Assembly: GCF_000702945.1 (NCBI RefSeq)
Contig: NZ_JNLE01000003.1
Coordinates: forward strand, 662,001-726,000
Length of the DNA: 64,000 bases
Origin: Clostridium sp. KNHs205
GTDB taxonomy: Bacteria > Bacillota > Clostridia > Lachnospirales > Lachnospiraceae
Direction: 5' to 3'
Part shown: positions 1-8,968 of the stretch, piece after piece
Numbering within the stretch: position 1 is the stretch's first letter
How the letters are laid out: the number at the start of each line of letters is the position of its first letter
Made by a program: the position numbers and the translations under genes
Notes under the pieces: generated by a model
Database searches by the model: none
Told to the model about the DNA's origin: nothing
The model's input: only the letters and a program-made list of their open reading frames with translations

Positions 1-1
1 A

Positions 2-2326
2 ATGCAGGAGTTTTGGAAGAAAGAAAGTATTTATAGCTTTGGAAAAGGAAGAGAGAAGAAGGTATTCTCAATTGATACACCACCGCCTACGGTTAGCGGA
101 AGCCTCCATATCGGTCATGTATTTTCCTACACCCAGGCGGAAATGATTGCCCGCTATAAGCGGATGCAGGGATATGATGTATTCTATCCCTTCGGCTTTG
201 ACGATAACGGCCTGCCCACAGAACGGCTGGTAGAAAAGGTTCAAAAAATCAAACCCGGTGAGTTAAGCAGAACGGAGTATAACAAAAGATGTATGGATAC
301 GGTAAAGGGATACGAAGAAGAGTTTAAAGCTATGTGGAAGAGCCTTGGCTTTAGTGTTGACTGGTCTTTGGAATACCAGACAATCTCACAGCGGACCCAG
401 AGAATCTCTCAGCGCTCCTTTCTTAATCTGGTAAAAGCAAAGAAGGCTTACCTTAAGGAATCACCGGTACACTGGTGTACGGAATGCCAAACCTCCATAG
501 CCCAGGCAGAGCTGGAGACGAAGGACACCGAATCCGCCTTTCATTACCTGACCTTTGAAACAGAGAGTTCACCCCTTATCATAGCTACCACAAGACCGGA
601 GCTGCTCTATGGCTGTGTATCGATTTTCGTAAACCCGGAGGATGAACGTTATAGGCAGCTTATCGGGCAGAAGGCAAAGGTACCTTTGTATGATTTCTGG
701 ATTCCTGTTCTTGCAGATGAACAGGCGGAGAAAGAAAAGGGCACAGGAGCGGTTATGTGTGCGACCTTTGGTGACAGTACAGATGTAGAATGGTATCAGA
801 AGCATAAGCTGCCCTTTAAGAAAGTTATAACGGAGAACGGAAGGATATCTTCAGAGGTACCCTTTATCGGTAATCTTAGCATAAAGAAGGCCAGAGCTGA
901 GATTGTAAGGCTGTTAGAAGAGAAAGGTCTGATTAGTAAGAGAGAGGATATTACCCATGCTGTTGCTGTTCACGAAAGGTGCGGTACAGAAATAGAAATC
1001 CTTCCTTCTGCCCAATGGTATATAGATATTATGACGGAGAAGGAACGTTTTCTTAAGGCAGCCGATGAAATTAACTGGTATCCGGAACATATGAAGAACC
1101 GCTACCGGATCTGGGTAGAGAATCTGAAATGGGATTGGTGTATTTCAAGACAGAGGAATTTCGGTGTACCTTTTCCACTGTGGTATTGCAAAGAGTGCGG
1201 AAGTCCTTTACTGGCAGAGGAGGAGCAGCTGCCAGTTAACCCGCTGGAGGATAAACCCCGCAAGCCTTGCAGCTGCGGCTGTAAGGAATATTATGCAGAG
1301 ACGGCTGTATTTGATACCTGGGCAACCTCCTCCGTAACACCTCTGATTAATGCAGGCTATGGAGAGGAGGAAGACCGAACTGCAGAACTGCTTCCCATGG
1401 GCATGAGAAGCCAGGCTCATGAAATCATCCGTACCTGGGCTTTTTACACTATTGTAAAGAGCTTATACCATACGGGACAGATTCCCTGGAAGGACATTAT
1501 GATAAGCGGTTTCGTACTGGCAGGGCGAGGGGAGAAAATTAGTAAATCCAAGAATAATGCAGTTCTTTCTCCGGTACAGCTTATTGAAACTCATTCTGCC
1601 GATGCTATAAGATATTGGGCGGCCGGTGCCAAGCTTGGGACGGATACCTTCTTTGAGGAAGAGGAACTAAAGGTATCAAAGCGCTTTCTGACGAAATTAT
1701 ATAACGCGGCGAAATTTGCCTTTATGCATCTTGAGGATTATGTAGACACTGCAAAGACTGAACTTCTGCCTGCGGATAAATGGATCCTGCAAAGAGTAAG
1801 TGAAACAACAGCAAATGCAGAAACGCTCCTTGACCAGTACGAAATCGGTCAGGCAAGGCATCTGATTGATGAGTTATTCTGGAAGGATTTCTGTGATTAT
1901 TATATAGAAATCGTAAAAGAACGCCTGTACCAGCCTGAAAAGCATGGCTGGGAAGAACGGAGTTCCGGACAGTATGCACTGTATCACAGCCTGTATGGTA
2001 TCCTTAAGCTCTATGCTATCTATACACCCCATATGACGGAGTATATCTACCAGCAGTTTTACCGTAAGGAGGGGGAGGCAGTATCCATACACCAGACCTT
2101 GTGGAAGACTGACAAAAGTGATGGTGCAATCGCAGAATTTGGTCAGCGTCTCCAAGGGGTAATCGGAGAGGTTCGGAAGAAAAAAGCAGAACAGCAGTTA
2201 TCCATGAAAGAGGAAATGGAAGAGCTGGTTATAACCTGTCCGGCCTATCTGGTAAAGTACTTTCAGCAGTCGGAAAAGGATATCAGAGCCTGCACAAGTG
2301 CAAAGAAGATAATTATCAGAAACTAA
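2..2326 (+). CDS. valS: Valine--tRNA ligase (short form, probably 5'-truncated by window edge)
   Basis: Class I aminoacyl-tRNA synthetase that charges tRNA-Val. Visible motifs are HIGH at residues 36-39, the editing-domain TTRPE at 196-200, WCTECQTSIAQAE typical of ValS, and KISKS at 512-516. The reading frame is 774 residues against about 880-950 for standard bacterial ValS, and the C-terminal coiled-coil arm is not evident. The HIGH context (PPPTVSGSLHIGHVFSY) resembles the archaeal/Rickettsia-like ValS branch, from memory. The first visible Met sits at base 2, and by comparison with the family about 10-20 residues probably lie upstream of the window, so the true start is not seen. It is convergent with the phosphoketolase gene. 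Identity as ValS is firm; the phylogenetic branch is inference. Confidence 0.92.
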   Translation: MQEFWKKESIYSFGKGREKKVFSIDTPPPTVSGSLHIGHVFSYTQAEMIARYKRMQGYDVFYPFGFDDNGLPTERLVEKVQKIKPGELSRTEYNKRCMDTVKGYEEEFKAMWKSLGFSVDWSLEYQTISQRTQRISQRSFLNLVKAKKAYLKESPVHWCTECQTSIAQAELETKDTESAFHYLTFETESSPLIIATTRPELLYGCVSIFVNPEDERYRQLIGQKAKVPLYDFWIPVLADEQAEKEKGTGAVMCATFGDSTDVEWYQKHKLPFKKVITENGRISSEVPFIGNLSIKKARAEIVRLLEEKGLISKREDITHAVAVHERCGTEIEILPSAQWYIDIMTEKERFLKAADEINWYPEHMKNRYRIWVENLKWDWCISRQRNFGVPFPLWYCKECGSPLLAEEEQLPVNPLEDKPRKPCSCGCKEYYAETAVFDTWATSSVTPLINAGYGEEEDRTAELLPMGMRSQAHEIIRTWAFYTIVKSLYHTGQIPWKDIMISGFVLAGRGEKISKSKNNAVLSPVQLIETHSADAIRYWAAGAKLGTDTFFEEEELKVSKRFLTKLYNAAKFAFMHLEDYVDTAKTELLPADKWILQRVSETTANAETLLDQYEIGQARHLIDELFWKDFCDYYIEIVKERLYQPEKHGWEERSSGQYALYHSLYGILKLYAIYTPHMTEYIYQQFYRKEGEAVSIHQTLWKTDKSDGAIAEFGQRLQGVIGEVRKKKAEQQLSMKEEMEELVITCPAYLVKYFQQSEKDIRACTSAKKIIIRN

Positions 2327-2381
2327 CTAAGATTTTAATGAGATAATCTAAAGTGAAATGGAATCTTACAAATAGGCAAGA

Positions 2382-2412
2382 AGCTGCCCCCACATAGGTT
2401 AAGGGCAGCTCC
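2382..2412. terminator. Hairpin between convergent valS and xfp
   Basis: An 8-bp perfect stem, AGCTGCCC (2382-2389) with GGGCAGCT (2403-2410), lies between two convergent genes. T-rich sequence follows only loosely on the plus side, so it is a probable bidirectional terminator. Confidence 0.6.
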
Positions 2413-2430
2413 TTGTTCCTCTGTATATTC

Positions 2431-4815
2431 TTAAAAAGGCCATTCCCAGTTCAGGATTTCATCCTTATCAATACCGTAGGTATATGCATACTCAAGATTC
2501 TCAATAATAGTGTTCTTCATCTTCTCGCGAACATGAGCACCTTTAGAGCCCAGAGTAGGAATATTATCAATGGCATCGATAACCAGGTTGAAACGGTCGA
2601 TCTTATTCTGGATAGCAAGTTCCAGAGGAGTGTTTATATTACCTTTCTCATGGTATCCGTGAACCTGGATTCTATGAGGATTGCATCTCTTAAAGCACAG
2701 CTTGTAGATTAAGGAGGGGTATCCGTGGAAATTCAGGATAACCGGCTTGTCTTTTGTGAATAAAGAATTGAATTCCTCGTCTGTGAGTCCGTGAGGGTGT
2801 TCAGAGGAAGACATAAGTTTCATCAGGTCCACAACATTGATAAATCTGATTTTGATATCCGGGAATTCTTCACGGAGGATGGCAGTTGCAGCCAAGGCTT
2901 CCTTGGTAGGAATATCACCGCAGCAGGCCATTACAAGGTCCGGTTCCTCGGTATTATTATCATTGCTTGCCCAATCCCAGATGCCGATACCTTTGGTGCA
3001 GTGCTTTACGGCATCATCAATGCTTAAATACTGCATATGCTTCTGTTTATCAGCTACGATAACATTTACATATCCGGTACTTCTTAAGCAGTGATCCATG
3101 GTAGATAATAAGCAGTTAACATCCGGCGGAAGATAGATTCGAACGACTTCCGGGCTTTTGTTGGTAACTACGTCTAAGAAACCTGGATCCTGGTGGGAGA
3201 AGCCGTTATGATCCTGACGCCAAACTGTTGAGGATAACAGGATGTTCTCAGAAGCAATGGGAGAACGCCATAATATTTCATGTTTGCAGATGTCCAGCCA
3301 TTTCGCATGCTGATTGAACATGGAATCAATTACATGGGAGAAAGCTTCGTAGGTATGGAAGAAGCCGTGGCGACCGGTCAGGAGATATCCTTCCAGCCAG
3401 CCTACCAGTGTATGTTCACTTAACATCTCCATGACTTTACCGTCAACGGTCATTTCGCTGCCGTCCGTGATATCCTCGTCATAATAGTCTGCCATCCAGG
3501 CCTTTTTGCTGACGTCATAAACGGCAGTAAGCCTGTTGGAGGAGGTCTCATCGGGACCGAACATACGGAAGTTTTCAGGGTTGTTGCGGAAGATATCTCT
3601 TAACAGCTCACCCAGTGGTTTGGTGTTCTCATACTCGGAACAGCCGGGTTTTTCAACCTTAACGCTGTAATTCTTAAAGTCAGGCATACGAAGGTCTTTT
3701 CTTAACAGACCGCCGTTGGTAATTGGATTGGCACTCATTCTGCGGTTTCCTTTGGGTGCCAGCTCTTTTAAGTCAGCAATCAGCTTACCTTCTTCATCAA
3801 ATAAATCTTCCGGATGATAGCTCTTAAGCCAGTCCTCCAGCATTTTTAAATGCTCGGGATTCTCATGGATTCCGGATAAGGGAACCTGATGAGCGCGCCA
3901 GAAGCCTTCTACCTTTTGTCCGTCAACCACCTTAGGGCCGGTCCAGCCTTTAGGGGATCTTAAGATGATCATAGGCCATCTGGGTCTGGTTATTTTACCG
4001 GTGGTTCGAGCTTCCGTCTGAATAGCCTTGATTTCCAGAATAGCGTTTTCCATCGCTTCTGCCATGGCATTGTGCATAAGAGCAGGATCATCACCCTCAA
4101 CAAAGTAAGGCTTGTAACCATAGCCTTTGAACAGGCACTCCAGCTCTTCATGGCTGATTCTTGCAAGTAAAGTAGGGTTGGCAATCTTATAACCATTTAA
4201 ATGAAGAATAGGAAGCACGGCACCGTCTCTTGCAGGGTTCACAAATTTATTGGAATGCCAGGAGGTAGCCAGAGGTCCGGTTTCCGCTTCTCCATCACCG
4301 ACCACGGCAGCAACGATCAGGTCGGGATTGTCAAAAGCCGCACCGTAAGCATGGGAAAGGCTGTAGCCAAGCTCACCGCCTTCATGTATGGAGCCGGGGG
4401 TTTCCGGAGTACAATGGCTTCCAATACCACCGGGGAAAGAGAATTGTTTAAAGAATTTCTTTAAGCCCTCTTCATCTTCACTCTTATCAGGGTAAACTTC
4501 GGAATACCCGCCTTCCAGATAGCCGGGTGCAAGAACGCCGGGAGCACCGTGGCCGGGTCCGGCGATGAAAATCATATTTAAATCATATTTATTAATCAGC
4601 CGGTTAAGGTGGACATAGGAAAAAGATAATCCGGGACTGGTTCCCCAGTGACCTAACAGTCTGCTCTTTACATGTTCTGCTTTCAGAGGCTGCTTTAATA
4701 AGGGATTATCTTTGAGATAAATCATACCGGCTGCAAGATAATTGCAGGCGCTCCAATAAGCATTTATTTTCTTCAGCTCATTGTCGGTTAAATAGGTTTT
4801 GGTTTTTTCCGTCAT
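2431..4815 (-). CDS. xfp: Xylulose-5-phosphate/fructose-6-phosphate phosphoketolase
   Basis: Thiamine-diphosphate enzyme cleaving xylulose-5-P (and often fructose-6-P) with phosphate to acetyl phosphate plus glyceraldehyde-3-P (or erythrose-4-P). It is 794 residues, the normal full length. Family signatures are visible: GHGAPG near residues 88-93, [12 protein letters not shown] at 145-156, and the ThDP/Mg motif [18 protein letters not shown] at 173-190. The C-terminal [16 protein letters not shown] is also conserved. The start ATG has AAAGGAGAG seven bases upstream, and a sigma-A-like promoter lies at 4862-4890. It appears monocistronic. Substrate preference between the two sugar phosphates cannot be read from the sequence. 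Confidence 0.95.
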   Translation of the reverse strand: MTEKTKTYLTDNELKKINAYWSACNYLAAGMIYLKDNPLLKQPLKAEHVKSRLLGHWGTSPGLSFSYVHLNRLINKYDLNMIFIAGPGHGAPGVLAPGYLEGGYSEVYPDKSEDEEGLKKFFKQFSFPGGIGSHCTPETPGSIHEGGELGYSLSHAYGAAFDNPDLIVAAVVGDGEAETGPLATSWHSNKFVNPARDGAVLPILHLNGYKIANPTLLARISHEELECLFKGYGYKPYFVEGDDPALMHNAMAEAMENAILEIKAIQTEARTTGKITRPRWPMIILRSPKGWTGPKVVDGQKVEGFWRAHQVPLSGIHENPEHLKMLEDWLKSYHPEDLFDEEGKLIADLKELAPKGNRRMSANPITNGGLLRKDLRMPDFKNYSVKVEKPGCSEYENTKPLGELLRDIFRNNPENFRMFGPDETSSNRLTAVYDVSKKAWMADYYDEDITDGSEMTVDGKVMEMLSEHTLVGWLEGYLLTGRHGFFHTYEAFSHVIDSMFNQHAKWLDICKHEILWRSPIASENILLSSTVWRQDHNGFSHQDPGFLDVVTNKSPEVVRIYLPPDVNCLLSTMDHCLRSTGYVNVIVADKQKHMQYLSIDDAVKHCTKGIGIWDWASNDNNTEEPDLVMACCGDIPTKEALAATAILREEFPDIKIRFINVVDLMKLMSSSEHPHGLTDEEFNSLFTKDKPVILNFHGYPSLIYKLCFKRCNPHRIQVHGYHEKGNINTPLELAIQNKIDRFNLVIDAIDNIPTLGSKGAHVREKMKNTIIENLEYAYTYGIDKDEILNWEWPF

Positions 4816-4861
4816 GTTACTCTCCTTTGTGTTATTTTTTTAACAAGCCTGAATACGAGAT

Positions 4862-4890
4862 ATACTAGCACATATTTTGAAAATAGGCAA
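4862..4890 (-). promoter_or_regulatory. Predicted sigma-A promoter of xfp
   Basis: On the minus strand TTGCCT (4885-4890) and TAGTAT (4862-4867) are separated by exactly 17 bp and lie about 50 bp upstream of the xfp start. The rest of the 755-bp gap to 5570 is AT-rich, with no gene seen before the liv promoter at 5260. Confidence 0.6.
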
Positions 4891-5259
4891 GGTGTTTTGT
4901 TAAATTATATTTAAATTAGTTCACTATTAATTAAACTAAAGTGAGAAAATAGTTCATTTAATCCCATTTTAACCGTTATTTTGCAGTTTTTTAGCAAACT
5001 AATTGATATAGGCTATTCAGTCTGTTTATCTTCAATTCACTGTTTGAAATGCATAGTTGTTCTATCTGCATTTATAGTATTAAATAGATACGTTTTATGG
5101 TATTGGCATTTTTAATTAAATTATACAGGAAGATAATGGTTCCTTATTATATATGCTGAAAATAATGTTAAATACTGTAATTAAAGTCATATAGTTTCAT
5201 AAGAAAATTATATTAATCCTATAGTATTTATAAATTATTCATACTTTTGAAAAAAGGTA

Positions 5260-5288
5260 TTGAAATTTTTCCCGGTAGATATTATAAT
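5260..5288 (+). promoter_or_regulatory. Predicted sigma-A promoter of the liv operon
   Basis: TTGAAA (5260-5265), a 17-bp spacer and a perfect TATAAT (5283-5288). Predicted transcription start is near 5295, giving a leader of about 275 nt before livJ. Confidence 0.75.
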
Positions 5289-5301
5289 CCCTTTATAACA
5301 A

Positions 5302-5336
5302 AGGTGTGCACAAATTTATTGTGTATGCCTTTTTTT
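5302..5336 (+). terminator. Terminator-like hairpin at the very 5' end of the liv leader
   Basis: AGGTGTGCACAA (5302-5313) pairs along its whole length with TTGTGTATGCCT (5319-5330) if three G-U wobbles are allowed, and TTTTTT follows at once. It starts only about 7 nt after the predicted transcription start, so it could act as an attenuator or yield a very short RNA. Confidence 0.6.
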
Positions 5337-5447
5337 GTATTGTTAATATTGCAGTATAAAATACATAGATTACAGCGTGATAATTGTTTAAATTGACCTT
5401 GAATATGAAAATGACAGTACACTTAATTGTTATTTCACTATCGTAAC

Positions 5448-5494
5448 AGCGCCATCAGCGCTAGAGTCTGGCAAGCCAGACTCTTTGTTCTTTC
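5448..5494 (+). terminator. Stacked hairpins with T-rich tail in the liv leader
   Basis: A small stem AGCGC/GCGCT (5448-5462) is followed directly by a 9-bp perfect stem AGAGTCTGG (5463-5471) with CCAGACTCT (5476-5484) and then TTGTTCTTT. This resembles an intrinsic terminator inside the 5' leader, between the predicted promoter and livJ. No known riboswitch or T-box consensus was recognised around it. Confidence 0.6.
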
Positions 5495-5570
5495 CAAGAA
5501 ATAAGAATTTTGGACGGATTTTATTCTTTCAAAGTTTTTATCATAAAAATTTCTATAGGAGGAAATTTAC

Positions 5571-6794
5571 ATGAAGAAAAGGTTATTAGCAGTCATCATG
5601 GCTGTTATCATGGTAGCTGCACTTTTATCCGGCTGCGGCACCAAATCAGATTCAACAAGCAGCAACGGGTCTGATTCAGGCAGTGATACACCTGCAGCAA
5701 CAGAAGCTCCTGATTCATCGGAAGCATCAGGAACGATCAAAATCGGAACCATCTCTCCCAACACAGGAAACTTAGCTGCCTATGGTGAAGCCGTAGTAAA
5801 CGGCATGAAGCTTGCTGCGGAGGAAATCAACGCAGCCGGTGGTGTTCTCGGACAGCAATTGGAACTGGTATCGCTGGATGATAAAGGTGATTCCACAGAA
5901 GGTGCCAATGCTTTTAACAAGCTGGCTGACGATTCCGGGATCAGTGCCGTTATCGGTTCTGTAACCAGTGGTGTAACTACCGGTCTTGCACCTTTGGCAA
6001 ATGAAGCAAAGATTGTTTTATTAACACCTACAGCGACTGCTGACACGGTAACAGAAGATGACGATTATGTGTTCAGAGCTTGCTTTAAGGATTCCTACCA
6101 GGGAAAAATGGCAGCAAAATTCGCTGCAGAAAAATTAGGAGTTAAGAAAGTAGCAGTACTTTACGCTTCCGGTGATGCATATTCCGCAGGTCTTCGTGAA
6201 GCCTTCATTGCAGCAGCAAAAGAATTCGGTCTTGAAGTGGTAGCGGAAGAAAGTTCCTCCTCCGTAGATGATACCGAATATTCCTCTCAGCTGACCAACA
6301 TTGCTAACAGCGGTGCAGAATATCTGTTTGCTCCTTACTACTACAGCTCCGTTGGACCTTACATCGTACCTCAGGCAAGAGCAGCTGGTTTTAGCGGTGT
6401 TATCATGGGTGCTGACGGCTTCGACGGAACCATCGGAACCATGGTAGATGATAAGAGCCTGTACAACAACTGCTTCTTTACAAATCACTACTCACCTGAT
6501 GATACAGCAGATTCCGTTCAGAACTTTGTTAAAGCTTACAGCGACAAATTCGGTGCAGAAAGCCTTAATGCACTTGCAGCTTTGGCATATGACTCCGTTT
6601 ATATGTTAAAACAGTCTATTGAAAAGGCTGGATCAGCAGACAGAACAGCAATCCGTGATGCTATGAGCGGAATGAGCTTCTCCGGCGTTACCGGAAGCTT
6701 TACCCTTGATGTCAGCGGAACACCTGAGAAGTCAGTTGCTATTATTGAATTCAAAGACGGAGCAGCTGTATGGAATAGTACACTTGGTAACTAA
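5571..6794 (+). CDS. livJ: Branched-chain amino acid ABC transporter substrate-binding lipoprotein
   Basis: Extracellular receptor of a HAAT-family ABC importer; it captures leucine, isoleucine or valine (or a related amino acid) and delivers it to the LivHM channel. The 407-residue product starts with a lipoprotein signal ending in the lipobox LLSGC (lipidated Cys22), then a Ser/Thr-rich linker to about residue 50, then the periplasmic-binding type-6 fold beginning GTISPNTGNLAAYG. A strong AGGAGG (5557-5562) precedes the ATG. It is first in the livJHMGF-type operon, and a terminator hairpin after it probably allows excess binding protein. The exact ligand is inferred from family and gene order only. 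Confidence 0.9.
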   Translation: MKKRLLAVIMAVIMVAALLSGCGTKSDSTSSNGSDSGSDTPAATEAPDSSEASGTIKIGTISPNTGNLAAYGEAVVNGMKLAAEEINAAGGVLGQQLELVSLDDKGDSTEGANAFNKLADDSGISAVIGSVTSGVTTGLAPLANEAKIVLLTPTATADTVTEDDDYVFRACFKDSYQGKMAAKFAAEKLGVKKVAVLYASGDAYSAGLREAFIAAAKEFGLEVVAEESSSSVDDTEYSSQLTNIANSGAEYLFAPYYYSSVGPYIVPQARAAGFSGVIMGADGFDGTIGTMVDDKSLYNNCFFTNHYSPDDTADSVQNFVKAYSDKFGAESLNALAALAYDSVYMLKQSIEKAGSADRTAIRDAMSGMSFSGVTGSFTLDVSGTPEKSVAIIEFKDGAAVWNSTLGN

Positions 6795-6818
6795 TCAGCT
6801 GAATAATCAATCACCCTG

Positions 6819-6850
6819 CGGCTTACCGGATGGTAAGCCGTTTTGGGCTT
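6819..6850 (+). terminator. Intercistronic attenuating terminator after livJ
   Basis: Perfect 9-bp stem CGGCTTACC (6819-6827), loop GGAT, GGTAAGCCG (6832-6840), then TTTT. It sits between livJ and livH, where partial termination would set a higher binding-protein to permease ratio. Confidence 0.75.
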
Positions 6851-6961
6851 TCGGAGTATAAGTCTTTTGCCTTTCTAAACGTAAAAATAATTCTTTTCTT
6901 TTTGCGCTTAGAAAAGAAAAAACTTAATCATAAGTGATTTACTGTAAAGGAGAATACCGTT

Positions 6962-7888
6962 ATGTCAACGGAAGTCGTCATTTTTATTCAACAGGTTATT
7001 AATGGATTAAAAATAGGCAGCGTGTATGCATTGGTAGCCCTGGGGTATACCATGGTATATGGCATTATCCGGCTGATTAATTTTGCACATGGGGATTTTA
7101 TTATGGTAGGCAGCTATACCATGCTGTATTCCATACCGCTGATGGTAGCACTTGGAATGCCTGCCTGGATGGCTGTTATTCTGGCTGTGGCAGTCTGCGG
7201 TCTGGTTGGGGTTACTGTAGAAAAAGTAGCATATAAACCTGTACGTAAAAAAGGAAATAACATGTCAGCCCTGATTACGGCCATTGCTATGAGCTTATTC
7301 CTGGAGAACTTAGCGCAAACAATCTTTGGTGCGGCACCAAAGCCTATCGGAACAATATTTTCAATTCCGGATTTAAAATTTGATACCATTAAATTTAACG
7401 GAAACACCATACTTACCATTACTCTTGGTATTACGGTCATGATTCTGTTACAGCTCTTCGTACAGAAGACCAAAATGGGGAAAGCCATGAGAGCGGTATC
7501 GGAGGACGGCCAGGCAGCTATCTTAATGGGTGTTAACAGAAACAGGACCATTACCATAACCTTTGCCATCGGCTCAAGTCTTGCGGCAATAGCCTCCTTA
7601 ATGTATTGTGCTTCTTATCCCCAGGCAACCCCTACACTGGGAGCCATGCTCGGCCTGAAGGCCTTTGTAGCGGCAGTTCTTGGAGGAATCGGTATCATAC
7701 CGGGAGCCATGCTTGGCGGTATAGTGGTAGGTCTGGTAGAGAGCCTTACAAAAGCCTATATAGGACAGTTAACAGGAGGAGTTATTACCTCTGCCTTCTC
7801 AGATGCCATTGTGTTCGGTATTCTGATAGTAGTATTACTTGTTAAACCTTCCGGTATTCTCGGAAAAAATTTAGGCGAGAAAGTGTAG
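6962..7888 (+). CDS. livH: Branched-chain amino acid ABC transporter permease LivH
   Basis: Integral membrane subunit of the branched-chain amino acid importer. It is 308 residues, almost entirely hydrophobic, with the LivH-typical N-terminal NGLKIGSVYALVALGYTMVYG and the NFAHGDF motif near residues 41-47. About eight membrane segments are expected. GGAG lies seven to eight bases before the ATG. The stop is followed immediately by the LivM gene, indicating translational coupling. Partner of LivM; together they form the channel. Confidence 0.92.
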   Translation: MSTEVVIFIQQVINGLKIGSVYALVALGYTMVYGIIRLINFAHGDFIMVGSYTMLYSIPLMVALGMPAWMAVILAVAVCGLVGVTVEKVAYKPVRKKGNNMSALITAIAMSLFLENLAQTIFGAAPKPIGTIFSIPDLKFDTIKFNGNTILTITLGITVMILLQLFVQKTKMGKAMRAVSEDGQAAILMGVNRNRTITITFAIGSSLAAIASLMYCASYPQATPTLGAMLGLKAFVAAVLGGIGIIPGAMLGGIVVGLVESLTKAYIGQLTGGVITSAFSDAIVFGILIVVLLVKPSGILGKNLGEKV

Positions 7889-7897
7889 GTGGAGGGT

Positions 7898-8968
7898 ATG
7901 AAAAAAGATCGGATTCGAGCAACTCTAATCAATTTCATAAGCATCTTAGTTCTTTTTGGGATATTGGTTGCATTGTGTTCTACGGGCACATTATCCAATT
8001 ACATAAAGGGAATTCTGATGGTATGCTGTATTTCAATCATTATGACCTGCTCTCTTAACATAACAGTGGGTTACCTGGGACAGATAGCACTTGGCGACTG
8101 CGGGTTTATGGCAATCGGTGCATATACGGGAGCTTTGATCACCAAAGCCATGGAGGCAAGCAATATACTGGTAGGTATTGGTGTTCCGAATACTTTGCGG
8201 TTTCTGATTGCAACGTTAGCCGGTGGTATTATTGCAGCTGTTTTTGGTGTTCTGGTAGGTATCCCGGCACTGCGCCTTCGAGGAGATTATCTTGCAATCA
8301 TCACTCTTGGTTTTGGTGAGATTATCCGTGTTGTTATCCAGAACCTTAAATTTGCCGGCGGTAAAGGTTTCTCAAAGGGGCAGGCAGGTCAGGCACTGAT
8401 AGGCATAAACCGTATAGCTGATATTTATGTGGTGTTCTGGATTATGGTAATATCCGTTGCCTTGCTTTATACTTTCATCCGCTCCAAATACGGGCGTGCA
8501 ATAACAGCCATCAGGGATGATGATATAGCCGCCAGTGCCTCCGGTATCAATACAACTTTTTATAAGGTATTGGCATTTACGGTTTCTGCATTTTTCGCAG
8601 GAGTAGCGGGAAGTATATTTGCCCATTACATCGGTTCTTTAAATGCGGCTGCTTTTGGATGGTTAAAGTCCACAGAATATGTAATCATGGTAGTCTTCGG
8701 CGGAATGGGTTCTATTACCGGTTCCATTATAGCGGCAATTGTCCTTACTGCATTACCCGAAGCATTACGGGAATTCTCCGAGTACCGTATGCTGGCATAT
8801 TCCGTAGCCTTGATCCTGGTAATGATATTTAAACCTACGGGGTTACTTGGTACTTATGAGTTCTCTTTGTTTAAGCTTATCAAAACGGGAAGAGGTAAGA
8901 GAGCAAAAGAGAAGCCTCTGCTTACAGATACTGCAGCGACAAAAGTTGAAGAAAAGGAGGAATCATAA
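7898..8968 (+). CDS. livM: Branched-chain amino acid ABC transporter permease LivM
   Basis: Second membrane subunit of the importer, about 356 residues. The N-terminal segment is basic, followed by membrane helices and LivM-type motifs such as NITVGYLGQIALGDCGFMAIGAYTGAL and RLRGDYLAIITLGFGEIIR. The start is ambiguous: ATG at 7898 (MKKDR) lies only one or two bases after GGAGGG, while an in-frame GTG at 7889 abuts the LivH stop and has a weak site. ATG is preferred on amino-acid pattern. The stop codon overlaps the LivG start by one base (TAATG). The C-terminus carries a short charged cytoplasmic tail. Confidence 0.9.
   Translation: MKKDRIRATLINFISILVLFGILVALCSTGTLSNYIKGILMVCCISIIMTCSLNITVGYLGQIALGDCGFMAIGAYTGALITKAMEASNILVGIGVPNTLRFLIATLAGGIIAAVFGVLVGIPALRLRGDYLAIITLGFGEIIRVVIQNLKFAGGKGFSKGQAGQALIGINRIADIYVVFWIMVISVALLYTFIRSKYGRAITAIRDDDIAASASGINTTFYKVLAFTVSAFFAGVAGSIFAHYIGSLNAAAFGWLKSTEYVIMVVFGGMGSITGSIIAAIVLTALPEALREFSEYRMLAYSVALILVMIFKPTGLLGTYEFSLFKLIKTGRGKRAKEKPLLTDTAATKVEEKEES

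Noticed and set aside
5295..5570. T-box or known amino-acid riboswitch in the liv leader
   Set aside because: No T-box sequence (AGGGTGG-type) or other known consensus was found; only hairpins can be supported.
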